Assembly (NCBI GenBank): GCA_002316295.1
Contig: DCDF01000099.1
Coordinates: 3,173 to 54,008 of the forward strand
Length of the DNA: 50,836 bases
Source: Syntrophaceae bacterium UBA1062
Lineage (GTDB): Bacteria > Desulfobacterota > Desulfomonilia > UBA1062
Direction: 5' to 3'
Part shown: piece by piece, positions 1 to 8,576 of the stretch
Layout of the letters: each line of letters starts with the position of its first letter
Position numbering within the stretch: the first letter of the stretch is position 1
Position numbers and translations under genes: made by a program
The notes under the pieces: model-generated
What the model saw: the letters and a program-made list of their open reading frames with translations, nothing else
Database searches by the model: none
Told to the model about the DNA's origin: nothing

Positions 1-1
1 C

Positions 2-1786
2 GACCACGGCAAGACCACGCTGGTGGATGCCATGTTCCGCTTCAGCGGCGTGTTCCGCAAGGGACAGGAGGTCCAGACGAGGGTCATGGACAGGCTCGAG
101 CTGGAGCGCGAGCGCGGTATCACGATTGCGGCGAAGAACTGCTCCGTGTTCTGGCAGGGGGTCAAGATCAATATCATCGATACGCCCGGCCACGCCGACT
201 TCGGCGGTGAGGTGGAGCGGGCGCTGTCCATGGCGGACGGCGCCGTCCTCCTGGTGGACGCCGCAGAGGGTCCGCTCCCCCAGACGCGGTTCGTCCTGAA
301 GAAGACCCTCGAGGCGGGGCTCAAGATTATCGTGGTGATCAACAAGATCGACCGCAAAGACGCCCGGCCTCTCGAAGTCCTCAACGAGATCTTCGACCTC
401 TTCATCGACCTGGGCGCCGATGACGGCCAGATCGACTTTCCCTGCCTGTATGCCGTGGGCCGCGAAGGGATCGTCATGAGCTCCCCTCACGGTGACGCAC
501 AGGACCTGAGGCTCCTGCTCGATACCATCCTTGCCGAGGTGCCCGCGCCTGTATACGATCCCCGGGAGCCGTTCCAGATGCTGGTCTCGGACTTGGACTA
601 CTCCGACTACCTGGGAAGGCTCGCCGTCGGAAAGATATTCCACGGCCGGGCGGACTCGAACGACACCCTGGTCTGTATCAACGATCAGGGCGGGCACCAA
701 AGGCTCAAGGTCACCCGGCTCCAGGGCTATGAAGGTATTTCCTTCCGGGAGATCGACTCCGCGGGCCCCGGCGACATCGTGGTGCTCTCGGGCATCGACG
801 ACGTGATGATCGGGGACACCATCTGCACTGAAGACAACCCCAAGGCATTGAAGCGCATCAGCGTGGACGAGCCCACCGTGTCCATGCGCATCACGGCAAA
901 CAATTCACCTCTTGCAGGCACCGAAGGCGAGTGGGTCCAGTCGAACCGGATCTTCGATCGCCTGAAAAAAGAGACCCTGCGGAATGTCTCCATCCGTCTG
1001 GAGGTGCCGCCGGAAAAAGACTGTTTTATCATCAAGGGACGAGGCGAGTTCCAGCTCGCGATCCTCATCGAAACGATGCGCAGGGAAGGCTTCGAGCTGT
1101 GCGTGGGCAGGCCCGAGGTCATCACGGTGTTCCGGGAGGGAGAGCTTATGGAGCCCATCGAGCACCTCTACGTCGACTGCGACGAAGAGCACCTCGGCAT
1201 TGTCACCCGGAAGCTCTCCATCCGCAAGGGCAGGATGATCAACTTTGCGAGCCACATGGCAGGCCGGGTCAGGATCGAGTTCGACATCCCCTCGCGCTCG
1301 CTCATCGGCTACCGGGACGAGTTTCTCACCGACACCAAAGGCAGCGGTATCATGAGCTCGTACCTGAAAGGCTTCGAGCCGTTCCGGGGAGAGTTCCCCA
1401 CCCGGTTTACAGGCTCAATCGTAGCGGACCGCAGGGGGGCGGCGGTGCCGTATGCGCTGTTCAACCTCGAGCCCAGGGGAAGGCTCTTCATCACTCCGGG
1501 AGAGCAGGTCTATGAAGGCATGATCATCGGCGAGCACAGCAAGGAAAACGATATCGACGTGAACCCCTGCAAGATGAAGAAGCTCACCAACATGCGGGCG
1601 GCGGGCCGCGACGACAATGTGCTGCTCTCGCCCGTGACGCCCCTGACCCTGGAAAAGGCCCTGCAGTTCATCCGTGAAGACGAGATGGTGGAGGTTACGC
1701 CCAAATCGATCAGGTTACGCAAGGCCGAGCTCTCCGCCCAGAGACGCCACGACCGGAGCATTGCCAGGAAGAAGGCCGCTGGCTAG
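2..1786 (+). CDS. typA: Ribosome-associated GTPase TypA/BipA, 5' truncated by the window edge
   Basis: Translational GTPase of the BipA family, which binds the 70S ribosome and helps 50S assembly and stress or low-temperature growth. The reading frame is already open at base 2 and starts inside the P-loop (DHGKTTL), so about 15 N-terminal residues lie outside the window. Visible G motifs are the switch I region (RERGITI), DTPGHADFGGEVERA (G3) and NKID (G4). These are followed by an EF-Tu-like domain 2, an EF-G-like domain III/V core and the BipA-specific C-terminal domain ending in a basic tail (RRHDRSIARKKAAG). The roughly 595 residues present fit the family length of about 605-610. The stop is convergent with the NYN gene 19 bp away. 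Assignment is firm; elongation factor G or LepA would have different domain order and C-terminus. Confidence 0.96.
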   Translation, partial: DHGKTTLVDAMFRFSGVFRKGQEVQTRVMDRLELERERGITIAAKNCSVFWQGVKINIIDTPGHADFGGEVERALSMADGAVLLVDAAEGPLPQTRFVLKKTLEAGLKIIVVINKIDRKDARPLEVLNEIFDLFIDLGADDGQIDFPCLYAVGREGIVMSSPHGDAQDLRLLLDTILAEVPAPVYDPREPFQMLVSDLDYSDYLGRLAVGKIFHGRADSNDTLVCINDQGGHQRLKVTRLQGYEGISFREIDSAGPGDIVVLSGIDDVMIGDTICTEDNPKALKRISVDEPTVSMRITANNSPLAGTEGEWVQSNRIFDRLKKETLRNVSIRLEVPPEKDCFIIKGRGEFQLAILIETMRREGFELCVGRPEVITVFREGELMEPIEHLYVDCDEEHLGIVTRKLSIRKGRMINFASHMAGRVRIEFDIPSRSLIGYRDEFLTDTKGSGIMSSYLKGFEPFRGEFPTRFTGSIVADRRGAAVPYALFNLEPRGRLFITPGEQVYEGMIIGEHSKENDIDVNPCKMKKLTNMRAAGRDDNVLLSPVTPLTLEKALQFIREDEMVEVTPKSIRLRKAELSAQRRHDRSIARKKAAG

Positions 1787-1805
1787 AGCTCCCCTGTCTC
1801 AAGCG

Positions 1806-2636
1806 CTAGTCCTCGTGGAGAACGTTTTTGATGATGTAGCTGCCCGACTTTTCGTCCAGCTCGATCTCCAGGAGATGGCGGTCTCTGGCCTCTTCCAGAA
1901 CCCGGCTGAACGACCGGTAGCCGTAATAGCTCTCGTTGAATCCGGGCATGCGGCGCCTCAGCGCCTGTTTGACCATGGAGCCCCAGAGCTTGTCCTCGTC
2001 GCCGCGCTCGGCGAACAGGGCCTCCACGGTTTCGAGCACGAGATCCAGCGCCTTCTGCCTTCTGTCTTCCTCGGCGTTCTCTTTCTGCACCGCCTTTGTC
2101 GGCGCCGCGTTGCTGTTCTTCACCAGAGGCCTCCTGACCCTGGGCCTCTTGGATTCGCTCTCCCGCACGAGGTCGTCATAGAAGATGAACTCGTCGCAGT
2201 TGGCGATGAGGAGGTCGGACGAGGAGTTCTTCACCCCTACGCCGATTACGATCTTGTTGTTTTCCCTGAGCTTGCTCACCAGGGGTGAGAAGTCCGAGTC
2301 GCCGCTGATGATCACGAAGGTGTCGACGTGCAGCTTGGTGTAGCAGAGGTCCAGGGCGTCGACCACCATGCGGATGTCCGCAGAGTTCTTTCCGGACTGC
2401 CGGACGTGGGGGATCTCGATGAGCTCGAAGGACGCCTCGTGCATGACGGGCTTGTAGTCCTTGTAGCGGTCCCAGTCGCAGTAGGCCTTCTTTACGATGA
2501 TGCTCCCCTTGAGCAGCAGGCGCTCGAGCACCTTCTTCACGTCGAACTGGTGATATTTCGCATCCCTCACCCCGAGGGCCACGTTTTCAAAATCGCAGAA
2601 CACCGCCATGTTCCGGGTGTTATCCTGTAGCGCCAT
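1806..2636 (-). CDS. NYN-domain (LabA/DUF88-like) protein with C-terminal OST-HTH/LOTUS domain
   Basis: Predicted cytosolic RNA-processing protein of 276 aa. Residues about 10-150 form a PIN-like NYN domain with the acidic residues expected for metal-dependent RNase activity: FCDFEN near the N-terminus, ADIRMVVDAL in the middle and ISGDSDFSPLV after it. A charged linker rich in Arg, Lys and Glu follows. The last 75 residues (from WGSMVKQALRRR to SYIIK) look like an OST-HTH/LOTUS RNA-binding domain. This NYN plus LOTUS architecture is common in bacteria and usually annotated as a NYN domain protein; its RNA targets are unknown. The start ATG at 2636 follows GGGGAGGAGAG. It stands alone, convergent with typA. 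Confidence 0.9.
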   Translation of the reverse strand: MALQDNTRNMAVFCDFENVALGVRDAKYHQFDVKKVLERLLLKGSIIVKKAYCDWDRYKDYKPVMHEASFELIEIPHVRQSGKNSADIRMVVDALDLCYTKLHVDTFVIISGDSDFSPLVSKLRENNKIVIGVGVKNSSSDLLIANCDEFIFYDDLVRESESKRPRVRRPLVKNSNAAPTKAVQKENAEEDRRQKALDLVLETVEALFAERGDEDKLWGSMVKQALRRRMPGFNESYYGYRSFSRVLEEARDRHLLEIELDEKSGSYIIKNVLHED

Positions 2637-2863
2637 TCATCTCTCTCCTCCCCTGTAGTCCGCCGACGGTCCGGATCTCGCCCATCGGCCCCCATATCAA
2701 GGCATTTTGAGAAGTATTCATCCTTTCTTTCCATCCTTCTGTCAAGGCGATAAATGGACGGCAGCGTCCTGAAAATGCATAACTAGTTGACTTTCCGGCA
2801 ATTTCAATGAATTTCAGCATGGAATGGTCTCCCGGAGAACTATCTCGCTTCCGAGGAGGCGGC

Positions 2864-3025
2864 ATGGGCCGGCGTTCGGAAACACACTGGATCGAGGCAC
2901 TGTGGAAACGGGCAGCAGCAAGACAGCCGCTTCTGAAATGGTGCGCCCGGCTCCTTGACGCCGCGGCTCCGCCGGCCCTTGGGCTTCTTCCCCGGACGGA
3001 GGCCGCATCATTGTTCGAGCCTTAG
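2864..3025 (+). CDS. Possible 53-residue small protein in an intergenic region
   Basis: Short open frame in the 459-bp gap between the NYN gene and the membrane-fusion protein. It begins MGRRSETHWIEALW and is preceded by AGGAGG at 2854-2859, only four bases before the ATG, which is closer than usual. The product is Ala/Pro/Leu/Arg-rich with no recognised domain, signal peptide or clear membrane segment. The composition resembles what random GC-rich DNA encodes, so it could be spurious. The rest of the 2637-3095 gap shows no other gene, only AT-richer DNA just upstream of this frame. Confidence 0.22.
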   Translation: MGRRSETHWIEALWKRAAARQPLLKWCARLLDAAAPPALGLLPRTEAASLFEP

Positions 3026-3095
3026 CTGTGCAGCGACTCAGACACAGGCCTGACTAAAGATTTTATCTGCCGGGCAATGTGAATCGATCGACGGG

Positions 3096-4322
3096 TCAGA
3101 TGTTCACCATCAGCCGCGAGCCGTTCTTGAGCCCTTCCGGTGGATTCGCGACCAGCATGTCCCCTACGGAGACGCCTCCGAGTATCTCCACCCGGTTGTC
3201 GAAGCGCTTGCCGATGCGCACCTTCTTCAGAACGGCGCGGTCATCCTTGACCAGATATACGCCATATCCTCCCGGTACGGTCACGACCGCTGATTTGTGC
3301 ACCACCATGCGCGGTGCGTCGTCATCTCGAGAAACAGGGTGGGAGAGAAACGAGACCCTTGCGGCGGCATCGGGCCGGATGCGGGGGTCGTATTCGAGAA
3401 ACCGCACCTTCACGGTGAAGTCGGCATTCCCTTTCTCCGCCCGGGGCTCGATCGAGCTCACCTCGCCCATGAAGTGCTCGTCGAGCAGGCCGTCGATTAC
3501 GATGGCGCAGGGCTGCCCTCTCTGAACCTCTCCGATGCGAGCTCCGGGCACCGTGACTTCGACCGAGAACGAGGATACATCGACCACGGTCGCCACGGAA
3601 GAATCAGAGCCGCCGGCCGGTCCCAAGGGAGTCACCACATCTCCCACCTCGGCGTTCAGCGAAAGGACTACTCCGCTGAACGGGGCCTTGATCTGGGTGT
3701 ATTCCAGCGCCACCTCGGCGCCCCTCAATGCCGCGCTCTCGGCCTTGATCGAGGCTTCCGCCGCATCGACGGCCGAGAGCGCCTTGCGGTATCTTCCCTC
3801 GGCGGCCTTGTACTCCGCCCTGGACACCGAGCCCATCTCGAAGAGCTTCTTGTAGCGCTCCACATTGAGGCTCTCCTCGGCGAGATCCACCCGCGCATGC
3901 TCGAGGTTTGCGACCGCCAGTTTGAGCTTGGCCTCGATCTGGTCTCTCTGGGCCGCTGCATCGGCGCTCTCGAGGCGCGCGATCACCTGCCCTTTTGTCA
4001 CCAGGCTGCCCTCTTCCACCGCAAACTCGACCAGCTGGCCCGTAGTCTTGGCCGCGATGTCTACCCGGCGCTTGGCGGCAACGACGCCCGCCGTGCTGAA
4101 GCGGGTGTAGATCTGGTATGGATACTCCTGAACCACACTGACGACATTGACCGTAAACTCCCTGGTAAACATGCTGGTATAAACGAAGATCCCGAGAATG
4201 ACCGAAATAGAGACGATCATGGCCCAGTCCATGGGCTGGATTCTCCGGTGGGCCGGTTTATGGGCAGAAGCGTTTCCGATCTTGTTCTTGGGCAGAACTT
4301 CGCTTGTCATGCAGTTTTTCAC
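3096..4322 (-). CDS. HlyD/AcrA-family periplasmic adaptor (membrane-fusion) protein, orphan
   Basis: Periplasmic adaptor of an RND- or ABC-type efflux system, 408 aa. A short cytosolic N-terminus leads to one membrane anchor at about residues 33-52 (MIVSISVILGIFVYTSMF). Next come a biotinyl-lipoyl half-motif (KTTGQLVEFAVEEG), an alpha-helical hairpin rich in Ala, Glu and Arg (about 105-205), the second lipoyl half (IKAPFSGVVLSL), a beta-barrel and a membrane-proximal domain ending GSRLMVNI. The start used is GTG at 4322; an in-frame ATG at 4310 is an alternative. No pump or outer-membrane channel gene adjoins it, unlike the complete tripartite set at 21.9-26.6 kb. Its partner must be encoded elsewhere, or it may be a relic. 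Confidence 0.88.
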   Translation of the reverse strand: MKNCMTSEVLPKNKIGNASAHKPAHRRIQPMDWAMIVSISVILGIFVYTSMFTREFTVNVVSVVQEYPYQIYTRFSTAGVVAAKRRVDIAAKTTGQLVEFAVEEGSLVTKGQVIARLESADAAAQRDQIEAKLKLAVANLEHARVDLAEESLNVERYKKLFEMGSVSRAEYKAAEGRYRKALSAVDAAEASIKAESAALRGAEVALEYTQIKAPFSGVVLSLNAEVGDVVTPLGPAGGSDSSVATVVDVSSFSVEVTVPGARIGEVQRGQPCAIVIDGLLDEHFMGEVSSIEPRAEKGNADFTVKVRFLEYDPRIRPDAAARVSFLSHPVSRDDDAPRMVVHKSAVVTVPGGYGVYLVKDDRAVLKKVRIGKRFDNRVEILGGVSVGDMLVANPPEGLKNGSRLMVNI

Positions 4323-4529
4323 CGCCTCTCACATGTCACGGGTAGTCATGCTTACTCTCTATATAATCTCCATTTCCCATTTGCAAATATTTCCCCATCC
4401 TCAATATGTGAAATACTCCGCCTCGTATCCCGGCCCGGCAAGACGAAAACGTCTCAATGACCGGAGCTCCCGCGTTGTCGCAGAGTTATCTATATAACAG
4501 CATTTTGATGGTTATTTTTGATAACTGTT

Positions 4530-6056
4530 TCAAAGGATATTCCCGGTGAAAAAAGGGGCGTGATTCGAGGTAAAGGACGGGGGATCTCTTCTCACGATCC
4601 GGGCGATGTCCGGGTCTCTCCTGAACCTTTTCTCGAGGAACCGGCGGACCCGCTTCCTGTCCCACCCCCGTGGATGGACAAAACCCTGATAGAGGGAGAG
4701 GTCGCCCTCGGAGAAATCGAAGGTGTTGAGACAAAGGGCTTCAGGGCTGTTCTTGGGGAGATTGAAGATGGAGAGGTTGAGAAAGTCGACATATTCTCGA
4801 TTCCCGGCGATGAACTCCAGCGTCCTGCATGCGGCGGCCTCGTCCTCCGGCGGCGTGCCGAAGAGGAGATATACATAGGTCGCGATGCCCGCGCCGCTGA
4901 CCGCACGCAGCACTTTCGCCGCGTTATCGAGCCTGATTCCCTTGCCGAGCTCGTCGAGAACCCTCTGGTCTCCGGACTCGATTCCCAGCTTGAGCATCAC
5001 GCAGCCGGAACGCCTGAGGGCCGAGCAGAAATCCGGATCGGCAAGGCTCGGATGTATTCTCGCGAAACCGTACCAGGGGCTCCCCCGCCCGCGTGAAGCC
5101 ATGCCTCTCAGCAGTGACGGGCTCATGGCATTGTCGCAGATATGGATCAGACAGGAGGGCTCGCCCGCCGTCAGCGCCTCCATGTCGTCGAGGGCCTGCT
5201 CCACCGGCAGGCCCGTGAACCGATTCGCCTCCGCACGCTCGGGGCAGAACGAGCATTGTCCCCAGTAACAGCCGGACGAGGTGCTCAGCGGGACAACCGG
5301 ACGCGGCGAAAGATAGGAATAATCCCGGAAAACTCCATAGTCGGGCAGAAAACGATCAGGGGAGATTTCGGATCCCGCCAGGGCTAGGATCGCCTCTTCC
5401 CCGGGGCCCGCCACCAGATCATCCACGAGCCCGGCAAAGGGATTCCTCCAGCCGCCCCCTCTGACCCACGAAGTGACGAGCCCGCCTCCGAGGATGATCT
5501 TCACAGACGGGTCGAGCTTCTTCAGAAAGCCCAGCATGGCAAAGGTGGTCAGCGCCTGGCTCAGGTAGTTCAGGGAAAAGCCCACCGCATCAGGTGCATG
5601 CCTCTCGAAGACTGCAGCGAGACGGCCGCTGAAGTACGGAAAGAACACGTTGTCTTCGGGAACTTCGGCCGAACGGAGCAGGTCGGAGCTCTTCACCGGG
5701 GACAGAGTCGCGTGGGTGAAATTACTGAGGCTGACCTGCGAGCTACGAGGGGCCGACCTGTCGGCGAGCACCCGGTTGATCTCGGTCACCGCCCGGATAT
5801 ACCTGCCCTGGTTCTCGAAGGCGCCACCGTTCGAAAGAAATGAAATATTTTCTTCGAGGTGGCGGTACGCCCGTCTGGTCCAGGTGTCTCCGGCTTCGGC
5901 TCTGCCGGAGAGGAGAAAGCGCAGTCCCTCGATGCTGGCGTCGATCACGCGGTAATTCCCGCCGTGGGCCTTCAGTGCGCCGGCAAGCCTCGCAATACCC
6001 GCCGGCGGTTCGCACGGCTTGGAGACAGGGGGATGGATGAGCAGAATTTCCGTCAC
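4530..6056 (-). CDS. Radical SAM protein with N-terminal B12-binding-like domain
   Basis: Radical SAM enzyme of 508 aa. The N-terminus (ILLIHPPVSKPCEPPAGIA) matches the start of cobalamin-binding-type domains of class B radical SAM enzymes, but no DxHxxG base-off motif is visible, so cobalamin binding is uncertain. The [4Fe-4S] motif is SSGCYWGQCSFCPE at about residues 265-278, spaced CX4CX2C rather than the commonest CX3CX2C. A TIM-barrel follows with KLGIESGDQRVLDELGKG, typical of the SAM-binding strands. A GTG start lies 12 bp after the Nudix stop, so the two probably form an operon. The substrate cannot be assigned; elongated B12-radical SAM families include methyltransferases, ring-contracting enzymes and many uncharacterised members. 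Confidence 0.87.
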   Translation of the reverse strand: MTEILLIHPPVSKPCEPPAGIARLAGALKAHGGNYRVIDASIEGLRFLLSGRAEAGDTWTRRAYRHLEENISFLSNGGAFENQGRYIRAVTEINRVLADRSAPRSSQVSLSNFTHATLSPVKSSDLLRSAEVPEDNVFFPYFSGRLAAVFERHAPDAVGFSLNYLSQALTTFAMLGFLKKLDPSVKIILGGGLVTSWVRGGGWRNPFAGLVDDLVAGPGEEAILALAGSEISPDRFLPDYGVFRDYSYLSPRPVVPLSTSSGCYWGQCSFCPERAEANRFTGLPVEQALDDMEALTAGEPSCLIHICDNAMSPSLLRGMASRGRGSPWYGFARIHPSLADPDFCSALRRSGCVMLKLGIESGDQRVLDELGKGIRLDNAAKVLRAVSGAGIATYVYLLFGTPPEDEAAACRTLEFIAGNREYVDFLNLSIFNLPKNSPEALCLNTFDFSEGDLSLYQGFVHPRGWDRKRVRRFLEKRFRRDPDIARIVRRDPPSFTSNHAPFFTGNIL

Positions 6057-6068
6057 GGGCGGTATGTC

Positions 6069-6659
6069 CTAGCTTCTCTCCCCCGTCAGGCCGGTCTCCC
6101 GCTCCTTCAGATGTCGGCGCAGCACATAGACACTGTCCGGGGTGCATGTCCCCTGTTCGATGAGGCGGTGCACCTCGTCAAGAGAGAAAAACGCTCCGCC
6201 GGCGACTTCTTCGGGCTGGAGGACGAACGGCCCTTCAGCCGTGCAGGAATACGCTCTGCCCCACACCTTCTGCCCCAGATATTCTCCAGAGAAGTCGAAG
6301 AGGAACTCAAGAGAGGCATTCCCGATCCCCAACTCCTCTTCCAACTCGCGCGCAGCCGATTCCTCATAGCTCTCTCCCGCCAGCACCACCCCGCCTGCAC
6401 AGAGGTCGCGGCAGCCCGGGAAGATATCCTTTGTCAGGGTGCGCTCCTGGACAAAGAGCCGCCCGCCTGAGTTGAAAACGAGTATATACACCGCCCGGTG
6501 GATGAGTCCTTCCCTTCGCATGACAGCCCTCGAGGCGCTGCCTGTGACGTTGTTCTGCTCATCCACGATCGCCACCTCTTCCTCCGGGCTCGCATCCGGA
6601 TTGACCATCGCGGGCAGCCCTTCCTCGACAAAGTGATCTCCACGGGGAATTCCGGTCAT
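6069..6659 (-). CDS. Nudix hydrolase, IPP-isomerase-like subgroup
   Basis: Cytosolic Nudix-fold enzyme of 196 aa. The Nudix box GX5EX7REX2EEXG is complete: GVVLAGESYEESAARELEEELGIG lies at about residues 92-115. The preceding HRAVYILVFNSGGRLFVQER and the CRDLCAGG segment resemble the YfcD/isopentenyl-diphosphate isomerase-like Nudix subgroup (CX2S/C region before the box). True IPP isomerase needs further Cys and Glu residues that I cannot confirm, so a YfcD-like hydrolase is the safer name. The ATG at 6659 follows AGGAGG with 9-bp spacing. It is co-directional with the radical SAM gene 12 bp downstream, which suggests shared transcription. Confidence 0.88.
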   Translation of the reverse strand: MTGIPRGDHFVEEGLPAMVNPDASPEEEVAIVDEQNNVTGSASRAVMRREGLIHRAVYILVFNSGGRLFVQERTLTKDIFPGCRDLCAGGVVLAGESYEESAARELEEELGIGNASLEFLFDFSGEYLGQKVWGRAYSCTAEGPFVLQPEEVAGGAFFSLDEVHRLIEQGTCTPDSVYVLRRHLKERETGLTGERS

Positions 6660-6909
6660 GGGATGGGGCCTCCTGTCATCCTGCCTTTAGTTATCGAATG
6701 GCCGGTACACAATCAAGGGGATAATCAACGGGAAGACATAATCGAGGAGAAGACCGGATGTGCGCCCTCCGGGACAAAGGGCAATTCCGCGGCCGTGCCG
6801 ACGCCGCTGGAGACGCCGGCATGATCGCCGCCCTGCCGTCTCTACGCCCGGCTGTCATTTTCTTCCGGGCAGTATTCCGATGCCCCCTTCAAAAGGGAAG
6901 CATCGTCCT

Positions 6910-8367
6910 CTACTTGCCGCCGATCCCCTTCCAGGGGAGTATCCCGGCCTTGCGCTTGGCCATCTCCTCATACTTTTTGAGCGGCGCTTCGGCCAGGATC
7001 ATCATCTTCTGGGCCTCCATGGAGCCTTCGGCGTGCACGGTTATCACCTCGTGGAAGGCCGACTCGTGGGAGCAGGTCTGGCGCATGGTTTCGTGGATCA
7101 TCTTCATGCGGTCCAGGGTGCTGTACTCCGCCGCCCCTCCGAGGTAGTGCTCGAGATAGTCATGAAGATCGGGGTGCTCCCAGTCTTTCCTGTCCGGCGC
7201 CGTGCCGATGATGCCCCCGCCGATGTCCTGAATGAGCTCGATAAACTGATGGTATTTGCTGGCGAAATGGAGCTTGGCCATGTTGGCGATGAGGGGATTG
7301 GGCACCGCGATGTCGCCGTACATGACGGGGTCCTTGGCGGCCGCGTTGGTCAGCGCCCGCAGCGTTTCCACATAGGCGGCGATTTCGGCCAGCTTGCCGC
7401 GTATATGGCCGATCTTGTCCAGTCCGTTGTATTTTGCCATGGCCACGGCGCAGCCCGCTGCGGTCTCCACCAGGGGGATCTTGTAGCTGATCGCCGTGAA
7501 CCGGTGGAAGGTCGCGAAGGTATAGGCCAGGAGCATGGAGTACTTCCACTCGCCGCACATGAAGACGCGCTCCCAGGGGACAAAGACGTCGTCGAAGATG
7601 ATCATGGCCTCTGTCAGGGTCCTGACGGGTGTGTCCGGATGGAACTCATGATCGGTCCAGGCGCCCCTGCCTCCGCGGCAGACAAAGGTCACTCCCTTGG
7701 TGTTGGCCGGCACAGCGAAGCTCACGGCGTACTCACCTTCGTTCTCGCGCATCTGCCGGGTGGGGATGACCACGATCTCGTTGACGATGGGCGCGCTCGT
7801 TATGTGCGCCTTGGCCCCTTTGACAATGATGCCGTCCTTGTTCTTGTCCACCACGTGAACATAGTAGTCCGGATGCTTCTGGTTCGCCGGCTCTTTGGAT
7901 CGGTCGCCCTTGACGCAGGTGACCGCTCCGCAGGTGAAGAGGTCGTTTTTCCTTAAGTATTCCAGGAAGTTCACGGCATTTTGCTGATATTGCTCGTTGC
8001 CCATCTTGCCAGCAACGACAAAGGCGGCATTCAGGCAGTCGGTACCGATATCACGCCCGAAGGGCAGGTCTCCCGCAAGCGCGATGGAGCGCTGAATCAT
8101 CTTGGATCGTACCGCCAGATCTTCCGTGGTCCTGGGCGTGATATAGTAACGGCTGATGGGCTCCCCGGTTTCGGGATGGGGGGCGACGTAGAGGTCCCGG
8201 ATTTCAGGGTCCTCGGAAGCGCAGAGTTCATAGGCCGCCCCCACCAGGTCCACGGTGGGGCCGAGCACGGGGTGTCTGGTGACATCCTCCACTTTTTCTC
8301 CCATGATGTATACACGTCTGCCGTCACGCAGACTCTCCTTGTATTCCTCTACCGTTCGGATTGCCAT
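6910..8367 (-). CDS. 4-hydroxyphenylacetate 3-hydroxylase (HpaB)/4-hydroxybutyryl-CoA dehydratase family protein lacking Fe-S ligands
   Basis: FAD-dependent protein with the acyl-CoA-dehydrogenase-like fold, 485 aa from the ATG at 8367, which follows AAGGAGGTAGC. (A longer frame begins at 8406 but lacks this site.) Family signatures are GRRVYIMGEKV near the N-terminus, RDIGTDCLNAAF, KGAKAHITSAP, FDDVFVPWERVF and the C-terminal DIGGGIIGTAPD. Aligned from memory with Clostridium AbfD (ligands Cys99, Cys103, His292, Cys299), this protein has Pro102, Asp106, His288 and Tyr295. Only the histidine survives, so a [4Fe-4S] dehydratase is unlikely. It is either an HpaB-like flavin enzyme or an uncharacterised branch common in anaerobes. 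No hpaC-like flavin reductase gene is nearby. A large imperfect palindrome lies just upstream. Confidence 0.85.
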   Translation of the reverse strand: MAIRTVEEYKESLRDGRRVYIMGEKVEDVTRHPVLGPTVDLVGAAYELCASEDPEIRDLYVAPHPETGEPISRYYITPRTTEDLAVRSKMIQRSIALAGDLPFGRDIGTDCLNAAFVVAGKMGNEQYQQNAVNFLEYLRKNDLFTCGAVTCVKGDRSKEPANQKHPDYYVHVVDKNKDGIIVKGAKAHITSAPIVNEIVVIPTRQMRENEGEYAVSFAVPANTKGVTFVCRGGRGAWTDHEFHPDTPVRTLTEAMIIFDDVFVPWERVFMCGEWKYSMLLAYTFATFHRFTAISYKIPLVETAAGCAVAMAKYNGLDKIGHIRGKLAEIAAYVETLRALTNAAAKDPVMYGDIAVPNPLIANMAKLHFASKYHQFIELIQDIGGGIIGTAPDRKDWEHPDLHDYLEHYLGGAAEYSTLDRMKMIHETMRQTCSHESAFHEVITVHAEGSMEAQKMMILAEAPLKKYEEMAKRKAGILPWKGIGGK

Positions 8368-8391
8368 GCTACCTCCTTTGTCGTTGCTTTT

Positions 8392-8434
8392 GTGAGAAAG
8401 ATGCACCTGTGCAGAGCCTGTGCAGTCTTCTCAC
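8392..8434. promoter_or_regulatory. Imperfect palindrome with tandem CCTGTGCAG repeats upstream of the hydroxylase-family gene
   Basis: Arms GTGAGAAAGATGCAC (8392-8406) and GTGCAGTCTTCTCAC (8420-8434) can pair over 7 + 5 bp around a three-base internal mismatch, with a 13-base loop. Within it CCTGTGCAG occurs twice, at 8406-8414 and 8417-8425, offset by 11 bp or one helical turn. It ends 25 bp before the start codon of the gene reading leftward, so it could be an operator or a leader hairpin. No regulator is identified. Confidence 0.35.
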
Positions 8435-8483
8435 CACCATGGGTCCCACTATCCTCACAATGCCCGATATGCCGGCAATGCCG

Positions 8484-8576
8484 TCAGCTTAAGATGCCGG
8501 GAACAATCCTCCCGGCTGCAATCAGGATAATCAGGAACACCCTGATAATCAGCCTGTTCTTGCTCGGCTCTGCCAT
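8484..8576 (-). CDS. Possible 30-residue membrane peptide
   Basis: Frame of 30 codons starting MAEPSKNRLI, preceded by GGAGGGTGAAGAT, a good Shine-Dalgarno site. Its second half is a hydrophobic segment (IIRVFLIILIAAGRIVPGIL) able to cross the membrane once. It sits about 116 bp upstream of, and in the same direction as, the hydroxylase-family gene. No family is recognised. The ribosome site and single hydrophobic helix favour a real micro-protein, but length alone gives little support. Confidence 0.3.
   Translation of the reverse strand: MAEPSKNRLIIRVFLIILIAAGRIVPGILS

Noticed and set aside
6910..8367. 4-hydroxybutyryl-CoA dehydratase (AbfD)
   Set aside because: Three of the four iron-sulfur ligands are absent.
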